Assembly: GCA_009746045.1 (NCBI GenBank)
Contig: RPFO01002146.1
Span: 1 to 28,539 of the forward strand
DNA from: Mesostigma viride
Taxonomy: Eukaryota; Streptophyta; Mesostigmatophyceae; Mesostigmatales; Mesostigmataceae
Reading direction: 5' to 3'
Length of the DNA stretch: 28,539 nucleotides
Below, one piece after another: positions 16,985 to 25,637 of the stretch; position 1 is the first letter of the stretch; each line of letters starts with the position of its first letter. The notes under the pieces were generated by a model. It was given only the letters and a program-made list of their open reading frames with translations. It was not told the origin of the DNA and ran no database searches. The position numbers and the translations under genes were made by a program.

Positions 16985-19900
16985 CTAGTGAAGCAGTCCC
17001 GTGTACATAGTGAGACACCCTGTGGGGACACAGCTTCACATGTAAATAAATCTGGGCAGGGTGCCACCTCTGATCAGCACCAGGGGTGTACTGATGTTCT
17101 CATTCCACAAGATTGCATGCATGCTGCAGCACAACAATCCCCTCAACTGTCAACAGGTGGAGGGTCCCCAGACAGGGTTGGCTCTGGGAGCCTAGATGCT
17201 CTGCTGGGAGGGTCTGCTGGGTCCTCTGGATCCAAGATGCAGAAGGTGGATGTTGCGTCCTCACACGCAGGGCCCGTCCAGGCGTCTTCCCAGGTGCGTA
17301 ATCTGGCTAGGCAACTGAGCTACACGGATGCTGGACGCAGGCTGCACAATATCTTTGGTCACACAGCCATGGCTGAGATGTTTGGTTGGAAGATTGGAGA
17401 TGAGCCACTGAGGGAAGCATGCAGGGCTGCAGCTGAGCAATGTACTTGTAAGGAGAATGCTGCCAAGAAGCCAAGGTCCCATGCTAGGGAGCCTGCCAGG
17501 GAGAAGGGGGACATCCAGGTAGACGTCCAGCATATCAGGGGCTTATACATTTTGGTGGCAGTGGACAGATTTAGCAGGTACAGGCTGCTCCAGATTCTGC
17601 CAGATATGAAGGGGAATACCCTGCTGCTGGGCTTGCAGACTCTCTTACCAGGCTTTGGGGTGTACAAGACAGTACAGGCTGATATTCAGTTTGAGTGCCT
17701 ACTGTCACAGCAGGAGCAACTGCCATGCAAGCTGCTGGTCACGCCCAGGGAGAGCCATGGACAGCAAGGTGCTGTGGAGAGATCCATCAGGGAGGTCAAG
17801 ACCGTAGTGCTGGCAGAACCTAAGGTGCCACTGGTAGCATCTGCTTTGGAGAGGGCAGTGTGGACCAGGCAGGTGGAAGAACAGTTGAACCTCAGAATAA
17901 ACTACTATTATGACGGGGTGGCTGTCAATCCTGTAGCACTGCAGTTTGGGATGCTAGCCCAGGAAGTGGTCCAGGCATGCTTGAGGAAAGCAGACAGGGT
18001 GTTTGCTCAGTTGAGACGCAAGGATAGGGGCTGGAATGTGCTGAGGCCTCAGGTGGGGCTGAAGGTCAGAATGTGGAAGGAGCCATCAATGCAGGGCAAG
18101 AGGGGCAAGTGGCAGAACGGGGTGGTGACCTGTGTGGAAGATGCCAATCGTTCCTGCCTTGTGGCCTTGGAGAGTAATCCCAGGCATGTTTACAGGTTGA
18201 GCTGGGCCAACGTCAAGGAACGCAAGCCACATGCAATCTGGCCTGCAGACGGGCCTGGACCCCAGTGTTGGCTGGAGGGCCAGGTTAAGGACCAGGTAGT
18301 TGATGTGCCTGTCACTGACGTGGGAGGTGGCTATCCCTCTGATGATGATGAGGTGCAGGAGGCAACTGCATCACCTGTGGTGGAGCCAACGGGGGCTGGG
18401 CCTGCACCAGGGTCCAAGAGGCCACTCATGGCAGACATTGTCCGGTCGCTCATGTTCAACAAGCACAAGGATCCCAAGGTATCTAAGTTGACTGAATGGG
18501 GTTCTTGCTGGGCTGCTACCCTAGAAGTGGATACTAACTCAGAGGTGTCTATCATCAGGGTGGAGGATGCTCAGGGCCTGAAGGTGAATAAGGCTGGCTG
18601 CAGGGCAGTGAGTGACTTTACGGGCACTGTAACAATGAAGATCCTAGGGGAAGTGACTGTGCCTATCCTGGGTGTCCCCACTGCGTTCTGTGTGGTGGAA
18701 GGGTACCAGGGGCCTGCCATTTTGGGCCAGAATTTCTTGTGCATGCCAGGAGTGACTCTGTCAGCAGATGAGCTTGCACTAGAAGGTCACGGCAGTTTGC
18801 CCCTCCAGAGATATCACTACTCCAAGGGTCTAGCTGTGGCAGTCAAGGCTGTGAAGGGGCAGCAGAGTGTGGGGCCTGAAGGCAAGGAGCCCATTGCTGA
18901 GGACTTGTTGATCATCCCAACCACCCTAGATCCACGGGACTTGGGGGTGCACAAGTACCAGATTGCTGGTCACAGTCCTATTTCCTGGCACCAGTTGGTA
19001 GAGTTGATGCAAAGCCCCAAGATGGCTAAGGCATGGATTCTAGGGTTTGTCTCCAGTGGGCATGACTGGATAGTGTCTAACTGTGCTGAGCCTGTGGATG
19101 AGTTGCCCAGGGAGCATCAGTTGCTAAGGCTCTTGTTTGTGCTCAAGCTGAAGGAGATAGACGGTGTGCAGGTGCCACATGTGAGGCCAGTTGTGACTGA
19201 GTACCATGGCACGGGGGAGCTGACAGATGAGGAGTTGTATACGCCTGGGATGCTGCATGATACCTGGAGGATTGTTCTGTGTATATATCTGTCTTTCCTG
19301 GTCAAGGGCATTGCGTACAGCTCTGTGCTGATTGATTTCAAGAGGGCTTTTCTTAAGGTGATGTGGAGCAGGCCAAGGAGACGTGGCGTGATATCCCTCC
19401 CTTCTTTGTAACAGTGCCCAAGGTGTGGAGAGCAGAGATCAAGTCAAAATATCTCAGAATACTCAAGGGTTTGGAGGGTCTCAGGTCCAGCCCTATCATC
19501 TGGAGAAAGAGCCTGGAAAAGTTTCTGAAAACTCACTGTGGCTTTACTGTGTCTCCAGTTGATCCTTGCTTGTTCCAGAGTACTCATGAAGGGTTGCCTG
19601 TGTTTGCATCTCTGCATGGAGATGACCTGCACCTTTTAGGGCCTCCTGAGTGGGTGGATTCAGTACTGTCCAAGATCCAGAAGAGGTTTGAGTTAGGAAA
19701 GGTCCAGCACATGAAGCAGGATGAGCCCATGGTGTTTTGTGGAATGCAGGCCACGCTGATCAAGAGGGCAGGTACTTGGTTTATCAAGATGGAGGGTGGC
19801 AACAACTATCCTCAGCAGATCATTGATGCCCTCCAGCAGCCCATTACCCAGGCCAGGTGTGCCACAATCAGGGGAATGTTGGCTTGGCTAGCTAGCATTT

Positions 19901-20523
19901 GTGCCCCAGATTTGTTGGTGCTGAGTAGGCTCACAGATGCTCAGCTGGTTGAGGTAGGGGCAGAGCAGGTGGTTGAGTCTGTCAGGAGCTCACCTCCACT
20001 CATACTGGCAGCTGTGGACTTGTACAAACCACTCAACATGGTGCTTTTTGTGGACAGTTCCATGGACAGCAGGAAGGTGACGGATGTCAGGGGTAGGGCA
20101 GCAGCACTCATTACACTACAACAGGAGCACACTTCTCTGGTCAGCTGGTACAGTAGGTTACAGAACAGGGTGACGCCCAGCAGTGACATTGCTGAGTGCA
20201 GGGCAATATGTGAGGGGCTACACACTGCTCTTTACCTCAGGGAGTTATTCTACCAGCTCTGTCAGGTAGCTTCCTGTAGCTTGCAGCTGCACACACTGGT
20301 CAAGACAGACAGCATGGGCATGGTGCAGTTTGTGCACAGACAGCTCGCCAGGAGCAGGGATCTGGATTATTTGTTGCTGAAGGAGATGTCTTACCTTGCT
20401 CATCTTGAACATGTGCCTGGTGTTGACAACCCAGCAGACGCCCTCACCAAGCTGGAGAGCAAGGCTGAGCTACAATACCCTGTGCTCAAAGGGCTCATGG
20501 ACCCCTTTTCTGGTGGGACTTGA
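16985..20523 (+). pseudogene. pol: Inner element pol: integrase, retropepsin-like domain, reverse transcriptase, RNase H
   Basis: The first frame (16985-about 19355) has a linker and an HHCC zinc site (H120, H125, C152, C154, counted from 16988). The integrase core has D179 in QVDVQHIRG, D232 in QADIQFEC and E264 in GAVERSIRE, and an SH3-like tail with WKEPSMQGKRGKW follows. Next, at about residues 505-600, is a retropepsin-like segment: EVDTNSEVSII, then VPILGV, then AILGQNFL. Reverse transcriptase begins at FVLKLKEIDG, with its first Asp in LIDFKRAFLK. A one-base frame change near 19355 moves the rest to another frame, which has LRSSPIIW, HGDD (19615-19626) and the RNase H blocks VDSSMDSR, SSDIAECRA, TDSMGMV and NPADALTK. 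It stops at TGA 20521-20523. Protease after integrase is not the normal copia order. Confidence 0.92.
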
Positions 20524-20925
20524 AGTCCAGCCTTTGCCAGTTGGTGGCTGACCAGTGCTGTTGTCCCCAGGGGGGAGGGCAACAGGTAGCCTACCTGTCA
20601 CCAAGCAGGTAGAAGGCTCAACAGGAGCAAGCTCTTCCTGTAAAGGATTAGCACAGTGGGATGCCTTTGGCCTCGGGCAGTTAGGCCATGACAGGGCAGG
20701 CCATGTTGAGAGTTCTTCCAGGTTGTTTGTATATATCTCTCTTGTTTAGTTTTCTTTAGCTGTGAATAAGTGACAACCTTGGATATTATGGTGTTGTAAC
20801 CTGACAGTTGGGCCTTGCTGGTGCAGGCTGGTCCACTGGGAACACTCAACATTGGTTTTGGTGGATATTCTATAATAAAACATAATCATGTTGTATGCCA
20901 ATCTCTCTTGTTGTCTGTCATGTGA

Positions 20926-20945
20926 CCAGGTTAAGTTTAACCTGG
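20926..20945 (+). repeat. Hairpin upstream of the T-arm-like motif (inner element)
   Basis: CCAGGTTAA and TTAACCTGG are exact inverted repeats around a two-base centre. The hairpin ends 12 bases before the T-arm-like motif, an arrangement shared with the outer element. Confidence 0.85.
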
Positions 20946-20955
20946 GGTTCTGGGG

Positions 20956-20972
20956 TAGGGTTCGATTCCCTA
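20956..20972 (+). other. tRNA T-arm-like stem-loop (box B-like) in the inner 3' UTR
   Basis: TAGGG-TTCGATT-CCCTA is a perfect 5-bp stem with a canonical seven-base T-loop. The core GGGTTCGATTCCCT (20958-20971) is identical to the one in the outer 3' UTR. The expected acceptor and D-arm partners are not found within tRNA distance, so this is a partial tRNA-like element. Confidence 0.8.
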
Positions 20973-21147
20973 GTTGAGCCACAGCCTGGTATGTATGACT
21001 CCTGGGCTTTAACACCCAGTGATGACATGGGCTCCCCATCAAGCAGTGGCACAGTGGTGTTGAAGTGGTTTCCATTGGTGAACATTTGGATGGATGATGC
21101 CTGGAACGCTCGGGGCGGGCGCCATGAAACGGGCGCCAGTGATAACT

Positions 21148-21168
21148 GGGAAGACCAGGAACTCACTG
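21148..21168 (+). repeat. Extra copy of the LTR-edge word in the inner 3' UTR
   Basis: This 21-base word (GGGAAGACCAG, then one base, then AACTCACTG) matches 14564-14584 near the end of the LTR at 20 of 21 positions. It runs directly into the leader-complementary site. Confidence 0.7.
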
Positions 21169-21175
21169 TAATACG
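21165..21175 (+). promoter_or_regulatory. 3' UTR site complementary to the inner primer-binding region
   Basis: ACTGTAATACG is the exact complement of the first 11 bases after the 5' LTR (14603-14613). The surrounding word matches the outer 3' UTR site. By analogy with the 5'-3' complementarity that circularises Ty1 RNA, it may bring the RNA ends together, or it may be related to the primer. Confidence 0.62.
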
Positions 21176-21473
21176 TTTCCTGTAGTCAGGGCCTCTCATT
21201 CAGATATCCAGGATATGTTGCCTAAGGAATATTCAATATCCTCCTTTAAGCCCAAGCCAAGGTACAGTTGCAAAAGAAAGGGTTGGGGATGACCTGCAGG
21301 TCAAGTTAATGATCAGATGGCAGGGTTGAACCATAGATCCCTAAAAGAGGATACCATTAAGGTGGCAAAAGGGGTGCTCATGAGGCTTATTATAAGTCCA
21401 GGGTAACCAGGTGTCCATTTCACAAGGCAGCAAGGAATGGGTTGGTCATGGTGTGAAGCTTGCAGCTCCAAAA

Positions 21474-21487
21474 CAAGAAAGGGTTGG
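21474..21487 (+). other. Polypurine tract of the inner element
   Basis: CAAGAAAGGGTTGG directly precedes AGTTAGC at the start of the 3' LTR and resembles the outer tract. Confidence 0.82.
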
Positions 21488-22131
21488 AGTTAGCATATTG
21501 GTGATGCAATATGCTAAGCATATCATACTTGAAGTGGCCTTTCCAACGCCGTGCTAAACGCCTCATTTGGACAAGGAACTTGAGAGTTATCAAGTCCCGA
21601 AGTAATGCCGCCGGACGCTACAGCAGTACCAGGACTAAGGACACGTGAGGGACAGGGCACGTGGCAGTGTTGGGTGAACCATCACACGTTACGTGTCACA
21701 GGACCGACTGTCACTAGGAGGTACTGTGGTCAATATTGGTTGATGGTACCAAGAATGTCACAGGACTTCAGGACTGGCAGTCCTGCAGGCCTGGGATGGA
21801 CGGGTACTTGTCATGACGGATAAATCCAGAGCGTTACTGTCATTCATGGAAGGACAGACGTCCTGGATTGATGCAACCAAGGAAATTGACAGTGGCGGAC
21901 CTGCCAAGGCGTGCAAGGCCTGGCAGCAATGGTGAGACCTAGAAAGGCTCGGACACAGCAGTGGCCAAGCGTCTTTTCCCAACACCGTCCGTGGGTACTG
22001 CCGCCTCAGGCTAGTGACCACAGGGTAGTGAGGCAACTGTGGTAAAGGTTAAAAGCCGCTGGTTGAAACCATGGCTCCATTCATCACATCTTGGGAAGAC
22101 CAGAAACTCACTGATCCGCGTTCGTCTAAAT
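21488..22131 (+). repeat. 3' LTR of the inner element (644 bp)
   Basis: This is a direct copy of 13959-14602 with two substitutions. It carries the same terminal hairpin (21490-21517). It is followed by the right CTGAT duplication and then by outer pol sequence. Confidence 0.96.
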
Positions 22132-22136
22132 CTGAT
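22132..22136. repeat. Target-site duplication CTGAT, right copy (inner element)
   Basis: This matches 13954-13958. On the minus strand the codons GAG GTA TCA G run into it and resume as TG CCC CAT at 13953, restoring the EVSVPH reading. Confidence 0.88.
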
Positions 22137-24361
22137 ACCTCATCCACAACCTTCCTCTTCAGCACAAATCTCAAAGCAAGCTTCCTTGATGCTGGGGGAC
22201 GTCTGTCTGTTGGTGCAGCACACTCAAACTGCAGCCACTCCTCCAATGCCTTGGAGAAGGCGAGCTTCCAAGCCTCAAACAAAGTAGGCGAGCTCATCTC
22301 TTGGACCAGCTGGTCATATGTCAAAGGAGAGTGTGCAGCAAGGCTCCTGTGAGTTATGCCAATACTGCTGGGGTGCAACACAGCTGGAATCACCAAACTG
22401 GCCGCTGGGGGCACCTCCCCTTCATCCCATTTTACACCCTTGACTGGCTTGGCCCTGCACCTGACTGGAAATGTTGTCCTGAAATTTTCTAGGGGAATCA
22501 TCCCCCAGCCATCTCTTCTCAGAGCTGTAGCTCTGATAGAAATCCCAGGATTGCCCAGAAAATTCTGACCCAAAATCACAGGGCCATCATAGCCCTCTAG
22601 GACAAGGAAGGTCACATCCACACCCATGACAGGGGCAGTAACCTCTCCCAACACCCTTAGATGCGTCCTACCACTGAAATCAGACACCCAGGGGCAACTT
22701 GGTTCTCCGACCAGCAGTTCTCCTGTATGCTGAGGTCCCATGACAGAAACCTGTGCATTGGTATCTATCTCCATGGCAGCTACCTCAGGTTCATCCAACT
22801 GGACAAGCTTGGACACCTTAGGCTCCTTCTTGGCTCTTTGCAAAGCCTGTACAATATCTGATAGACGCACACCCCTAGGCCTGGTGTCGGGCCGTTCCGG
22901 AGGTGCAGCCTGTCCGCCTGCTTGCCCAACCACCGTATGTGAAGGTACCCCAGGGGCCGGGCCAGGGTCACCCTGAGGGCTCGATACAGCTGTAGCACCC
23001 TGATCAGGAAGCTCCACGTCACCCCCGCCTTGTACACCAACGGGCACCTGGAAGAGGTCTCCTTGATTACCTCCCCGGGGACGGATCTTTGACCAGGACA
23101 GACGGTGTACTGCTTGGGAGCCATCAATGGCCACCCAGCACTTATGGCCAGCGGCTTCTACTCGGGTCACCACCCCATCATGCCAGCTGCCACGTTTCCC
23201 TGGAAAGCTTGGTTCCTTCCACACAACAACCTGTTGTCCAACGTTAGGTTCTAGGACACTCCAGCCCTTGTCTTTCTGCCTCAGCTTGAGGAACTTGGCC
23301 TCTAGCTTCTCCTTCCATGCCTGCTCAGCATCAGCTGGCAGCATCCTGGTATGCAGCATAAGAGGATTGATGGCAATGTCACCAAAGAACATGGGAGTCC
23401 TCAGGTTCAGCCTGTCCTCCACAGAACGTAGCCATGCAGATGTCACAATGGCAGATGACGTCCTTGGAATCCTCTCCACCAGCAGCACAGTCTTGATCTC
23501 TTGGATGGCTCTCTCCACCACCCCTTGCTGGCCGTGGCTCTCCCTGGGTGTAATCAGCAACTCTGGAAACTCTGGCAGGTTCTCACAGCACTCAAACTGA
23601 ATGTCACACTGCAACAACTCCAACCCAGGGTACCTGCTCCTTGTCAACTTCAGAGCAGCAATCAATGTAGGCTTCTCCATGTCAGGCAGGATCTCTAGGG
23701 TCTTGTACTTGGTATATCTGTCCACTGCCACCAGCAGCTTCAAACCCCTGATTCTCTGAATATCTACCTGCACATGGCCTGGCTGCAAAATAGGAGTCCT
23801 GGCATGAGACTGCTTGGGCTTTCTAGCAACTAGCCTGCACTTGCAAGCTTGAGCAACCTGTTGGCAGATGGAGTACAACTCACTTCCTCCCAGCCGTCTA
23901 GCAACTTGCAAAGACTGAGCTGCATGGCCAAACATGGTATGCAACCTTGAGGCAATGTCATACAAGAGAGAAAACCTTTTATTGTCATTATTAGCACTCA
24001 AGGTATGTACAGATCCCTTATGTACAGGAGGCACCAGGGTCGTGCCTGTCAGACTGTCTCCAGCCCTATCCTCATCCTGACCATCCTGTGCCAGTCCTGC
24101 ACGGTCAGAATGCTTCTGAGATCCACCTGGGTCCACATCACCAGGTCCTACCTCAGGCTCAGCACCGCCATGGCGGGCACGTTGGCGAGTAACCACTGCA
24201 GCTACAGCTGGCATACTCTCTGTGGTAACCAAGCTTGCCCCATCGTGTCCAATAGGCTCTTTCACTAGAGCATGGGGCTGCCCCTCACTGCTGTCACTAG
24301 CAGCTTCATTACACACCCCTGGGGGCACCCTCCAGGGTTCAGGGATGTGTGCAGGCTCACG
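22132..24361 (-). CDS. pol: Outer element pol, 5' part: integrase, retropepsin-like domain, start of reverse transcriptase
   Basis: The frame follows gag after one UGA and stays open until the inner element interrupts it. Counted from 24328: a Ser/Gly/Asp-rich linker, then an HHCC site (H130, H135, C162, C164), then the integrase core with D189 (QVDIQRIRG), D242 (QCDIQFEC) and E272 (GVVERAIQE). An SH3-like tail (WKEPSFPGKRGSW) follows, then a Pro/Gly linker. The segment at about 515-600 has MEIDTNAQVSVM, VMGV and VILGQNFL, the layout of a retropepsin with N in place of the usual G. Reverse transcriptase starts with LRFVLKRKVVDEV, and the frame continues at 13953. Integrase inserts the DNA copy into the host genome. 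With the second part, the pre-insertion pol would be about 1,196 codons without a frameshift. Confidence 0.93.
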
Positions 24362-24364
24362 TCA
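24362..24364 (-). promoter_or_regulatory. In-frame UGA between gag and pol, candidate readthrough site (outer)
   Basis: The codons read GAT CAA TGA CGT GAG, and pol continues in the same frame. The residues before the stop (ADQ) resemble those before the inner stop (SDQK). Confidence 0.55.
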
Positions 24365-25535
24365 TTGATCAGCAGCCTTGCCCTTGCCCTTGTCCTGGGA
24401 TGGACCAGCCTTGTCCTTGCTGCCACCCTGAGCTGGCTTGCTCTGACCTTCCTGCCTCAGGTACGAGGGACACTCATTCCTGAAGTGACCCTTCCCCTGG
24501 CAGAAATAACATTCCACCTGACTGATGTCCCGTGAGGTCCCACTGCTGGGCCCAGCCTTGGGAGGACCACCCACCCTCTTGAAGTCAAACTGGGACTGTG
24601 GATGTCCCGACTTCGGCGGGGTCCCCCGTCCAGCCCTTCTGTCACGCCCCCTCCTGGACCTTCCTCGACCCCTTGAAGAGGTCTCAGGCCCTCTCGAGGA
24701 CGCTGAGCCCCCGTGGCCCGATCCCCTCATGGACTTAACCGTGGGTTCAGTGGCCTCCTCATCATTCTGACGAGGGCGTTTACCACCCACGTATCAGTTT
24801 GCCGCTGAAACACTCATACAACTGATCCGTCATGGCTGCCCAGCCATGGACCTGTCGCATGTGGATGGTCACATTATCCATGGTGACCGGATCCAACTGC
24901 AGCGACTTGAGAAAGTCGCCCATGGCCATCCGATCTGCGACGAAGAAGCCCTTGGCCATGGCGTCCTCCCTCAGCTTGACGAAGTCTTCAAAGGCGTGGA
25001 CCACTAGTTGTCCCTTGATGGGCTTGTAGTCCAGGTATTCTTGCTTCAGGTGGGACCCATCTATGGTCCTCTTGTCACTCAGGAACACCCTGAGTCGCGT
25101 CATAAACGCCGCCCAGGTGTCCCCCGCCGCGTGTCGCTCCCGAACAAACTTGAACAGCCGCCTCGCCGACTGCCGTATGTAGGCACTAGACGCCAGGATG
25201 CGAAGCTTGTCACCGTTGTATATCTCCGTGTACAAGTTCATGTCCTCTAACATCCTTTCAGCATCCCGGGGCTGCCAATTGTCCTTGATGGACTGAAACT
25301 GGCCTAGCACCGCGTACCCCTCAGCAACAGTTGGTCGCTTAGGCGCCGCTTGATCTGCGGCTGGCGCGTGCTGCCCGCCCTGCGATCCTTGGCTCTGATT
25401 ATCTGGCACCTCAGCCTGGTCTCCCAGCGCCTGGCCGTCCCCGCGTCCATCGCGTCCACCGCGTCCATCCAGCCCAGCGCCGCGCCGCGCGTAGCCCAGA
25501 AAGCCCGCTTGTTGGTTGATAGCTCCATCCTCCAT
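24362..25535 (-). pseudogene. gag: Outer element gag (capsid and CCHC nucleocapsid), one frame change
   Basis: The ATG at 25535 opens 251 codons: a Gly/Asp/Arg-rich N-terminus, then a helical capsid part with GDTWAAFMTRL and KGQLVVHAFEDFVKL blocks that align with the inner gag. That frame stops at 24780. The next frame, displaced by one base, covers 24790-24362. It has a basic Arg/Gly-rich linker and the knuckle CYFCQGKGHFRNEC (C94, C97, H102, C107), followed by a Lys/Gly-rich tail. The overlap is at CGTGGGTGG. A +1 ribosomal shift or a one-base insertion in this copy would both explain it. The inner gag needs the opposite shift elsewhere, so mutation is more likely. The restored length would be about 390 codons. 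Confidence 0.88.
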
Positions 25536-25637
25536 GATGGCCTCTGTTCAGATCTGCTACAGCCAGCCAAGTGGCCAAGCAGCAATTAAAGCAATATAAG
25601 CTACTGAACAAGAAAGGAAAGTGCCAAGTGTTACCAC

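Larger units (their letters stand above)
20524..21473 (+). other. 3' UTR of the inner element
   Basis: About 950 bp hold no credible protein frame. They contain a 17-base near-perfect palindrome (20582-20598), an AATAAA word at 20874-20879, a hairpin (20926-20945), a T-arm-like motif (20958-20971) and a site complementary to the leader (21165-21175). Confidence 0.7.
13959..22131 (+). mobile_element. Inner copia-type LTR retrotransposon, plus strand
   Basis: This 8.17-kb element has 644-bp direct LTRs and a five-base duplication inside the outer element's reverse transcriptase gene. Order: LTR, ORF0, gag with CCHC knuckle, in-frame UGA, integrase, retropepsin-like domain, reverse transcriptase, RNase H, 964-bp 3' UTR, polypurine tract, LTR. 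Three single-base frame changes (about 16110, 16860 and 19355) interrupt gag and pol. The LTRs differ at two positions only. Its proteins are clearly related to those of the outer element but diverged, so this is a second family of the same lineage and not a self-insertion. Confidence 0.96.

Noticed and set aside
20958-20971. A complete tRNA gene around GGGTTCGATTCCCT
   Set aside because: The T-arm is perfect, but no acceptor stem, D-arm or anticodon arm of the right spacing was found on either side. The same holds at 12388-12401.
13960-22132. Alternative inner LTR limits (13960-14603 and 21489-22132) with TGATA duplication
   Set aside because: They are equally consistent with the bases, but the outer element's A...T ends and the shared purine tract followed by AGTTA favour limits one base to the left.
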